Of a stretch of DNA of 5,144 nucleotides, positions 1 through 4,503 are shown in pieces. The notes beneath the pieces were generated by a model that saw only the letters and a program-made list of their open reading frames with translations, had not been told where the DNA came from and ran no database searches. The stretch is from Thermoanaerobacterales bacterium (GTDB lineage Bacteria > Bacillota > Thermosediminibacteria > Thermosediminibacterales > Tepidanaerobacteraceae). The stretch lies in NCBI GenBank assembly GCA_012839145.1, contig DUNY01000465.1, positions 1-5,144 of the forward strand, in the 5' to 3' direction. Numbering within the stretch: the stretch's first letter is position 1; the number at the start of each line of letters is the position of its first letter. Made by a program: the position numbers and the translations under genes.

Positions 1-921
1 GGGTTTTTTCTCGCTCAGTCTTTTCACAGCACCTGCATTCTCTTGATCCCATACGCCAGGTATACTTCCGGGATAGAATTCTTCAGTCACATCTATAATT
101 GTTTGTTGGAGGTCAGGAGGAAGTGAGTTCCATTTTTCCAGATTCATTACGCAATAAAACAGTTGTTGCGGTAAGAAAGGCGTGAGAGTAATATAGTCTC
201 CTGTAACTTCTCCCAGTCTGAAACCCTCCATTGCATTAACTGCAACAACACCGCCTTGCATTACTCCTTTTTGCAGGGATTCATACCATTCTGACATGGG
301 CTGGCTCACAGGGGATCCACCCAGTGACTCAAGGGTTACAGCGCCTAGACCTCCGGGCACGCCTAGCATCATACCTTTCAAGTCTTCCAATTTTCTTATA
401 GGCTTGTTTGAGATAATATCCATGGGACCGCTTCCGAAAGTCCAGAGATGTTTGGTATCCTGTATTTCTTTAGGATTAAATTTATTAATTACTTCCATCG
501 CCGCATGACTTAATACTTCGGAGCTTTTTGCGTTTATTCCTGGCAGTAAAAAGGTTTCAATTAATGGAAATCTACCTCTTGTATAACCGTAAACCGACAA
601 TCCTATATCAGCTACGCCCTGAACAACGCCCTCATAGTTTTCTGCAGCAGGAATAAGGGTTTCACCCGGATAGGTCACTATTTTTATCCGGCCGTCAGTG
701 GCTTCCTCAATGGCTTTAGCCCAACCCTGGGCCATTACCGTTTCCACTTTGTGCTTTGCAGGCCAATGATGAGCAAATGTCAATTCTATCGTCTCCTGTG
801 GCTCTTCTTCCGAAGGGGTAGAAGTAGAGTTGGATCCTCCGCACCCTGCTACAAATACAAATGACAGACAGATTAATAAAGCAAAAGCTAAATATTTATT
901 GCTTTTTAAATTTGTTATCAT
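1..921 (-). CDS. TRAP transporter solute-binding lipoprotein, DctP family (3' end cut by window)
   Basis: Extracytoplasmic binding subunit of a TRAP transporter, which captures a small, usually acidic, solute and delivers it to the DctQ/DctM membrane subunits. The 307 visible residues start at ATG 919-921, preceded by an SD (AGGAAGGAG, about 9 nt spacing). There is no stop before the window edge, and the family is usually about 330-350 residues, so the C-terminal end is missing. Residues 5-23 form a lipoprotein signal. The lipobox is V24-A25-G26-C27, followed by a Ser/Thr/Glu linker. The fold signature follows: the first strand ELTFAHHWP (46-54), DIG at 105-107, SNKPIRKLEDLKG (171-183), and PVSQPMSEWYESLQKGVMQG (204-223), typical of DctP proteins. 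Where most members read KGxKxRVP, this one reads KGMMLGVP, so the usual ligand-binding Arg is Gly187. The solute cannot be predicted. Partner dctQ/dctM genes, if linked, would lie beyond the left edge. Confidence 0.93.
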   Translation of the reverse strand, partial: MITNLKSNKYLAFALLICLSFVFVAGCGGSNSTSTPSEEEPQETIELTFAHHWPAKHKVETVMAQGWAKAIEEATDGRIKIVTYPGETLIPAAENYEGVVQGVADIGLSVYGYTRGRFPLIETFLLPGINAKSSEVLSHAAMEVINKFNPKEIQDTKHLWTFGSGPMDIISNKPIRKLEDLKGMMLGVPGGLGAVTLESLGGSPVSQPMSEWYESLQKGVMQGGVVAVNAMEGFRLGEVTGDYITLTPFLPQQLFYCVMNLEKWNSLPPDLQQTIIDVTEEFYPGSIPGVWDQENAGAVKRLSEKKP

Positions 922-998
922 AAGGCCAAACTCCTTCCTTTCTGTCTTTTTTTACAAAGGAATATTAAGTAATTGCTTTTTTTAGCTGTTATTATCAT
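891..998. repeat. Imperfect direct repeat covering two successive start regions
   Basis: On the plus strand, 891-921 (aatattt, attgcttttt, then gtt and atcat) is echoed at 961-998 (aatatt, aattgcttttt, then gttatt and atcat), about 70-77 bp apart with small insertions in the second copy. Read on the minus strand, both units run from an ATGATAA start through an AAAAAGCAAT core. The first copy is the start of the TRAP binding-protein gene, and the second is the start of the small upstream frame. Low sequence complexity makes chance similarity possible. Confidence 0.4.
918..998 (-). CDS. Possible 26-codon upstream frame overlapping the TRAP gene start (tentative)
   Basis: An ATG at 996-998 opens a frame of 26 codons beginning MIITAKKSNYLIF. 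Its TGA at 918-920 overlaps the ATG of the binding-protein gene in an ATGA arrangement, the classic layout for translational coupling. A purine-rich GGGAGGG lies directly upstream, but only 2-3 nt from the ATG, which is closer than optimal. The first residues resemble the start of the downstream protein (MITNLKSNKYLAF), and the DNA under both starts is similar. It may therefore be a leader peptide, a decayed duplicate of the gene's 5' end, or chance. No function is claimed. Confidence 0.3.
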   Translation of the reverse strand: MIITAKKSNYLIFLCKKRQKGRSLAL

Positions 999-1423
999 TC
1001 CCTCCCTATTAACCATCGATTTATCAAAAAAAACTCTAAACTGTTACAATCACCCCCCATAAAACTATGTATGTATAAAATATTTTCCCTAAACCTACTA
1101 CAGTAGCAGTATTCTAATAAGCCCAATCTCACATAAAAAAAGTAAGCTTTTAAAAGTATGATTTCACAGCTTAACCAGGTTTTCCAGCAAAACAATTGTT
1201 TAACAACTTAGGCCTTTCTCTCTTAATAAGTAATTAATTTAAGTTCAAATTGTTTAAATTATATCTCTTTTTGATAACTTAATGATAACATACAAGTTTT
1301 TGAAAGTATAATAAAAAATAGCGATTGCACTAATCATAAAAACGTATTACATTTCAAAACAACCCTGCTAATGATCAGTAGTGCATGATTTTTACGGCGT
1401 TACACAGCATACAAAGTAGGCAT
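999..1423. other. AT-rich intergenic region upstream of the TRAP gene; no convincing gene
   Basis: This 425-bp stretch lies between the terminator of the GH18 gene and the TRAP gene region. Promoter candidates reading leftward are weak. There is a TATAAT (plus coordinates 1258-1263) with no good -35 at 17 bp, and a TTGTAA (1044-1049) / GATAAA (1020-1025) pair with 18 bp spacing. It also contains a 12-bp palindrome AAACAATTGTTT (1190-1201), a 10-bp direct repeat AATTGTTTAA (1194-1203 and 1248-1257), and a CTACT-AC-AGTAG palindrome (1095-1106). These could be operator sites, but base composition makes short palindromes likely by chance. A leftward frame at 995-1195 has a TTG start and no SD, and is not believed. 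Confidence 0.5.
1326..1385. repeat. Imperfect inverted repeat upstream of the TRAP gene
   Basis: TGCACTA plus ATCAT (1326-1337) can pair with ATGAT (1371-1375) and TAGTGCA (1379-1385). This gives 7 bp and 5 bp helices separated by a 3-nt bulge (CAG 1376-1378), with a 33-nt loop. No T-run follows on either strand, so it is not an ordinary terminator. It sits just beyond the terminator of the GH18 gene, far upstream (about 400 bp) of the TRAP start. It may be a regulatory site or chance. Confidence 0.35.
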
Positions 1424-1451
1424 AAAAAAGGCACCCTGCAAAGCAGGGTGC
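1424..1451 (-). terminator. Rho-independent terminator of the GH18 gene
   Basis: GCACCCTGC (1431-1439) and GCAGGGTGC (1443-1451) form a perfect 9-bp GC-rich stem with a 3-nt loop. Reading leftward, the stem is followed by one C and then six T residues (1424-1429 on the plus strand are A). This is a textbook intrinsic terminator for leftward transcripts, 144 nt past the stop codon of the GH18 gene. On the rightward strand there is no T-run. Confidence 0.92.
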
Positions 1452-1594
1452 ACGAATATGCCATCCTTGTATAATATTTGTTATCAACACCAAAATGGGA
1501 TTGATGCTTATGTTCAATATTAGTTTTCCCTAAGTGAGATGGACTTTAAACCATGAGTAAAAAAATGCCAAGATGTGTTAAAATGCTATCTCTT

Positions 1595-3022
1595 TTATTG
1601 ATATTTCACAGGTTTGAAGTTGTCCATTAAAGTATCCCAAAAGGATGAATTTGAAAAACCCAATCTCCACAGCGCCACACCTTTTAAGCCTTTTCTAACG
1701 GCTAGTTTGGCTTTTGCATCCACTGAATAGTTGCTTTCCATCCATATCTCATGGGAAGCTCCGTTTTCATCGGTGTATGTTCCAAAAAGAAGACCTGACT
1801 TTTGATCAAGATTGAGGTTTAATCCGTATTTTTTTGAAAGCTCATCGGCGAACACCAGATAAGTTGCACCATTATTTTCTGCAATCACGGAACTTCTTTT
1901 TCCTGCCGCCCAATCATACCCGTAATAGCCGATGCCGAGGACCACTTTTTCAGCAGGGATACGGGCTATGGCATAGTCTACCACTTCCTCCACCCAATCA
2001 ATTCCCGATTGGGGACCGGGTGTGCCGGGATTTTTGTCATAAGCCATTAATACTGCAAAATCACAGTACTGACCAAGGGTCAAATAGTCGTATGCAGGCC
2101 ACCAGTCGGTTTGCTCGGTTTTAACCGGCAGGGAAAGATTTAAAGATTTACCTCGGACTTTTAATTCACCGTAAAGACTTTTTACGAATTCATTAAACCG
2201 ATCTTTGTCAGCGACTTTTAAGTATTCGAAATCTACATTAATACCATCATAACCTTCTCTTTCAACTACAGTAATCATTTGATTAACAAGGCGTGTCCGA
2301 GATTCGGGTGTAGCCAGTACCTTTTCAAGCCTTGCCGAATCACTTTCAAATACAAGCATGTGTATTTCTATGCCATTTTCTTTAGAGAGTTTAACTACGT
2401 TTTCATATCCTTCAGGAACGTTTATGTATCGAGAATTATCTCTGTCAGTCAAATCGCCGTTCATATCCAAGGTGTACCATTTCACCGCCGTAGACGACAT
2501 TTTATTAAAGTTTTTTAAAAAATCTTCATAGGACTGAGAATAGTAATAACCCATTATATATTTTGAAGGTTTGCCATCGGTGTTTATCAGTACCGTCCGA
2601 ACAGCATTATCCCACATGACGGCAGCACCAAAGGCTTCACTGAAAAACCGCACAGGTACCAAGGTTCTGTTGTCTTTAATGATTGGAGGTGTATCCAATT
2701 TTATCGGAGTTTGATTTATGTAAGCAGTATAATCTCCGATTCGCAAAACTACTCTTTTATCTTCCTTATTAGCTGTAACCGTCTTAGTATCTTGATCCCA
2801 TTCTATTTGAGCGCCGAGAGCTTCGCCGATTTTCCTAAAAGGTGCCAGTGTCCGATCGTTTTCTATAATTGGAGGTACATCAAAGTCTATATTTTCTCCA
2901 TTAAGCAATACCTTTACATAAGTTGCAGCTTCACAAGGCTTTGCTGGTATTAATGTCATTATAATAAACAAAGCGGAAAAAACCCCTATAATTAATTTTT
3001 TCCAGATTCTTGAATTATTCAT
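1595..3022 (-). CDS. Secreted GH18 glycosidase with N-terminal copper-amine-oxidase-N-like repeats
   Basis: A 475-residue exported glycoside hydrolase, likely acting on chitin-like or peptidoglycan N-acetylglucosamine linkages outside the cell. Residues 1-32 are a signal peptide: basic start, hydrophobic core 10-26, and likely cleavage near CEA-A (30-33). There is a Cys30 but no lipobox. Residues 36-147 hold two repeats of the copper-amine-oxidase-N type (PF07833), each with PPII..(D/N)RTL.P and a WD near the end, commonly a stalk or wall-binding module. The GH18 barrel follows from about 153. It has the catalytic motif DGINVDFE (259-266, Glu266 the expected proton donor, codon 2225-2227), MAYD (326-329), LGIGYYGYDW (362-371) and GVALWRLG (448-455). 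These resemble the spore-cortex/germination GH18 enzymes (YaaH/SleL type), but LysM domains are absent. The start is supported by AAGGGAG 6 nt upstream. Its promoter and structured leader are at 3023-3222, and a terminator follows. The substrate is inferred only from family. Confidence 0.93.
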   Translation of the reverse strand: MNNSRIWKKLIIGVFSALFIIMTLIPAKPCEAATYVKVLLNGENIDFDVPPIIENDRTLAPFRKIGEALGAQIEWDQDTKTVTANKEDKRVVLRIGDYTAYINQTPIKLDTPPIIKDNRTLVPVRFFSEAFGAAVMWDNAVRTVLINTDGKPSKYIMGYYYSQSYEDFLKNFNKMSSTAVKWYTLDMNGDLTDRDNSRYINVPEGYENVVKLSKENGIEIHMLVFESDSARLEKVLATPESRTRLVNQMITVVEREGYDGINVDFEYLKVADKDRFNEFVKSLYGELKVRGKSLNLSLPVKTEQTDWWPAYDYLTLGQYCDFAVLMAYDKNPGTPGPQSGIDWVEEVVDYAIARIPAEKVVLGIGYYGYDWAAGKRSSVIAENNGATYLVFADELSKKYGLNLNLDQKSGLLFGTYTDENGASHEIWMESNYSVDAKAKLAVRKGLKGVALWRLGFSNSSFWDTLMDNFKPVKYQ

Positions 3023-3063
3023 ATCTATCTCCCTTCAACCTAAATATATCTCAGAATAAGACA

Positions 3064-3102
3064 GCGGCATATATCAATTATCATGGGCCAGATATATGCC
3101 GC
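3064..3102 (-). promoter_or_regulatory. Perfect 12-bp hairpin in the leader of the GH18 gene
   Basis: GCGGCATATATC (3064-3075) and GATATATGCCGC (3091-3102) are perfect inverted repeats around a 15-nt loop. The element lies 42 nt upstream of the GH18 start codon and about 90 nt downstream of the predicted transcription start, so it should be in the mRNA leader. No T-run follows on either strand, so it is not a normal terminator. The first RNA arm could alternatively pair, over 8 bases (ATATATCT with AGATATAT, plus positions 3090-3097 and 3044-3051), with a site nearer the SD. It may be an mRNA-stabilising stem, a translation switch, or a protein-binding operator in DNA. Confidence 0.6.
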
Positions 3103-3193
3103 ACGAAGTTCATACCAGTATATTGTATATTATGTACCTCCTATGGTCGATTTTTATAAAAACTTATTCGGAGTTATTAGCAACTCTAATTCA

Positions 3194-3222
3194 ATTATAA
3201 ATAATTCACAATTACGATTCAA
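3194..3222 (-). promoter_or_regulatory. Predicted sigma-A promoter of the GH18 gene
   Basis: Reading leftward there is TTGAAT (-35, plus 3217-3222), a 17-bp spacer, and a perfect TATAAT (-10, plus 3194-3199). Transcription should begin near 3187, giving a leader of about 165 nt before the GH18 start. The promoter lies between the DUF2284 stop codon and the GH18 gene, where no strong terminator is visible, so some read-through from the DUF2284 gene is also possible. Confidence 0.75.
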
Positions 3223-3244
3223 GAAAAATGCTCTGATTTAATGT

Positions 3245-3257
3245 AAATGTAACATTT
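3245..3257. repeat. Short palindrome AAATGT-A-ACATTT after the DUF2284 stop
   Basis: A perfect 6-1-6 inverted repeat lies 8 bp beyond the DUF2284 stop codon and about 23 bp upstream of the GH18 -35 box. As RNA it would be a weak hairpin without a T-run, so it is a poor terminator. As DNA it could be an operator for the GH18 promoter. This is an inference from position only. Confidence 0.35.
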
Positions 3258-3265
3258 GTGAAACG

Positions 3266-3841
3266 TCAAGCAAGTAGAATCATACCTGACCATATAACCT
3301 TTTCCGGAGAAAACTCAACTTCAATTCCTGCATTTTTACATGTTGACAGCACATCAATTCCCATGGCTTCCATAGAAGGCCTTGCCTTTTCTCGCTGTAT
3401 ACATTTTGCATTGGAGTCTTTCTCACCGGGACACTCCTGACACAGTTTACATGAACCGCCGATTAAGCCTGCAGCAAAAGGAAAGCCGAGGGAGAATGCC
3501 TTTTTTTCCAATTTGTATATAATATCATGCAACCGTAAGGCCCACTGATCTGTTTCCGGTTCCCAGTTTTCTTTGTTTTTCACGGTTCCCTCCAACTTTA
3601 CCAAAAGTGCCATGTAATAACCGGATAAAACCTTTTTAAATTTAGCCACACTAGGGGTGTGAGGAGGACACATCAGCCGTCGTCCATAATCCCTGCAGCC
3701 TGAATAGATACATTGAAATCTTACTCTTTCATCCACAACAATATTCCTTGTGTGTATTAATTTTGCCTCAGTAATGTCTTCAAAAGCCAGTGCCATTTCC
3801 TTTATTTCTTTTGCCTTTTCAAACTCGACTAATATATCCAC
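3266..3841 (-). CDS. DUF2284-type predicted metal-binding protein
   Basis: A 191-residue, cysteine-rich, probably cytosolic protein of the DUF2284 family of predicted metal-binding proteins, found mainly in anaerobic bacteria and archaea; its function is not established. The start is GTG (3839-3841), chosen because a full AGGAGG lies 8 nt upstream. There are two cysteine groups: C44-x4-C49-x8-C58-P-P, and a ferredoxin-like C131-x2-C134-x2-C137 followed by C147 and C168. This pattern fits binding of an iron-sulfur cluster or other metal, which is an inference. No signal peptide or membrane segment is seen. A short hydrophobic, glycine-rich stretch (FPFAAGLIGGS, 120-130) precedes the second cysteine group. 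It is transcribed from its own promoter (3874-3903), divergently from the 83-residue gene. It lies 243 bp upstream of the GH18 gene, with no evident functional link. Confidence 0.88.
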   Translation of the reverse strand: MDILVEFEKAKEIKEMALAFEDITEAKLIHTRNIVVDERVRFQCIYSGCRDYGRRLMCPPHTPSVAKFKKVLSGYYMALLVKLEGTVKNKENWEPETDQWALRLHDIIYKLEKKAFSLGFPFAAGLIGGSCKLCQECPGEKDSNAKCIQREKARPSMEAMGIDVLSTCKNAGIEVEFSPEKVIWSGMILLA

Positions 3842-3868
3842 TTAGATTACCTCCTAACCTGTACTGAT

Positions 3869-3909
3869 AAGTAATTATACCTTATTTTTCCACGATAAAG
3901 CAATTACTT
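3869..3909. promoter_or_regulatory. Inverted repeat spanning the DUF2284 promoter, candidate operator
   Basis: AAGTAATT (3869-3876) and its reverse complement AATTACTT (3902-3909) are separated by 25 bp. The left arm overlaps the -10 box and the right arm overlaps the -35 box of the leftward promoter. A regulator bound here could block the DUF2284 promoter and affect the divergent small gene. The right arm is part of a 13-mer also found near the TRAP gene start. Confidence 0.4.
3874..3903 (-). promoter_or_regulatory. Predicted sigma-A promoter of the DUF2284 gene
   Basis: Reading leftward there is TTGCTT (-35, plus 3898-3903), an 18-bp spacer, and a perfect TATAAT (-10, plus 3874-3879). The start codon at 3841 is about 33 nt downstream of the -10 box, giving a short leader of about 25 nt that carries the AGGAGG SD. 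Confidence 0.7.
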
Positions 3910-3980
3910 TAGGCAATAGATGACACAATCTACAATAGTAGTTCATACGATATATTAGAAAAAAGAAAGGAGATGGCAGA

Positions 3981-4232
3981 ATGAGTGAAACACCGACAAC
4001 CCAACAGTTTCCTTCAAGAAGGAGATTTCGCTTTCTTTTCATATTTCGCATAACACCCGGTTTTTTCGTCGGTTTTGTCCCACGTAGACATGGATTTTCC
4101 TCAGATTTCAACCCAGACTTTACCCATGATTATGGTCACTACGAGGATGACATGGCCATTCAGCACATAAATGAACAGGAATATATGTTTCTAAGAAGAA
4201 TAGGCATTTCTGAAATAGATGTAATGATGTAA
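3981..4232 (+). CDS. Small protein of unknown function (83 residues)
   Basis: I do not recognise this protein. Support for it being real: ATG 3981-3983 follows AAAGGAG with about 8 nt spacing, the frame runs to TAA 4230-4232, and a hairpin terminator follows 24 nt later. It is the only rightward gene in the window and fills the gap between the DUF2284 gene and the tRNA. The protein has three parts: a Ser/Thr/Gln-rich start (1-12); a basic and aromatic stretch (13-36) with alternating Arg/Phe and a hydrophobic run ITPGFFVGFVP closed by RR; and an acidic, His/Tyr-containing part (37-60) followed by a charged tail ending in ISEIDVMM. A single Arg within the hydrophobic run makes a true membrane segment uncertain. 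No clear promoter is seen between 3910 and 3970; the best -10-like boxes (3931-3936 and 3951-3956) lack a good -35. Confidence 0.65.
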   Translation: MSETPTTQQFPSRRRFRFLFIFRITPGFFVGFVPRRHGFSSDFNPDFTHDYGHYEDDMAIQHINEQEYMFLRRIGISEIDVMM

Positions 4233-4255
4233 ACTTAGAATTTTAAATATACAAA

Positions 4256-4278
4256 AACCCTCGGTTTAACCGGGGGTT
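4256..4278. terminator. Hairpin terminator between the 83-residue gene and tRNA-Arg
   Basis: AACCCTCGG (4256-4264) pairs with CCGGGGGTT (4270-4278) around a 5-nt loop. In the rightward transcript all pairs hold, one being U-G, but the following sequence (AGGTTATTTATG) is only moderately U-rich. In the leftward transcript there is one A-C mismatch, but the stem runs directly into TTTTTG. It therefore probably ends the 83-residue gene transcript and may also end the tRNA transcript coming the other way. Confidence 0.65.
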
Positions 4279-4373
4279 AGGTTATTTATGTCTATGCAAT
4301 TGAAGCATCGACCTGATCAATTCTTAAACATGTTACGTAATTTTTAAAAAAATTGAAAGGCTTGATATACAAA

Positions 4374-4451
4374 TGGCGCGCCTGGAGGGACTTGAACCCC
4401 CGCAAAACCCGGCTCCGGAGGCCGGTGCTCTATCCGCTGAGCTACAGGCGC
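4374..4451 (-). tRNA. tRNA-Arg (anticodon CCG)
   Basis: The full cloverleaf can be drawn on the minus strand. The 7-bp acceptor GCGCCTG/CAGGCGC is perfect. The D-arm is GCTC/GAGC with loop AGCGGATA. The anticodon arm is CCGGC/GCCGG with loop CTCCGGA, giving anticodon CCG, which reads the Arg codon CGG. The T-arm is GGGGG/CCCTC with loop TTCAAGT. The discriminator is G and the 3' CCA is encoded (4374-4376). The variable loop GTTTTGC has 7 nt, longer than the usual 4-5. The gene follows lgt closely but has its own strong promoter. Confidence 0.97.
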
Positions 4452-4470
4452 ACACCAATATACATATAAA

Positions 4471-4499
4471 ATGATACATTAATTTCGGCTCCAAGTCAA
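4471..4499 (-). promoter_or_regulatory. Near-consensus sigma-A promoter of tRNA-Arg
   Basis: Reading leftward there is TTGACT (-35, plus 4494-4499), a 17-bp spacer, and TATCAT (-10, plus 4471-4476), each one base from consensus. It begins 5 bp after the lgt stop codon and would start transcription near 4464, about 13 nt before the mature tRNA 5' end. This is the best promoter match in the window, as expected for a stable RNA. Confidence 0.85.
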
Positions 4500-4503
4500 T
4501 GGT

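Noticed and set aside
1134..1173. Weak stem TAAGCT/AGCTTA followed by seven T residues on the minus strand, a possible attenuator
   Set aside because: Only 6 bp with two GC pairs and an 19-nt loop; too weak to call a terminator, and no known leader structure accompanies it.
995..1195. Leftward 66-codon frame upstream of the TRAP gene
   Set aside because: It starts with TTG, has no SD, and has low-complexity, Cys/Phe/Tyr-rich content without any recognisable family; it lies in AT-rich intergenic DNA.
1561..1590. T-run on the minus strand just after the GH18 stop, with a possible short stem AGAT/ATCT
   Set aside because: The stem is too short, and a far stronger terminator lies at 1424-1451.
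1834..2953. Several rightward frames opposite the GH18 gene
   Set aside because: They are shadows of a gene with clear domains and catalytic motifs; none has convincing start signals.
3236..3270. Second promoter-like pair TTGACG / TACATT after the DUF2284 stop
   Set aside because: The -10 match is poor; the promoter at 3194-3222 with a perfect TATAAT is much better.
3875..4111. Leftward 78-codon frame opposite the 83-residue gene
   Set aside because: It runs into the DUF2284 promoter, has no good SD, and competes with a frame that has an SD and a terminator.
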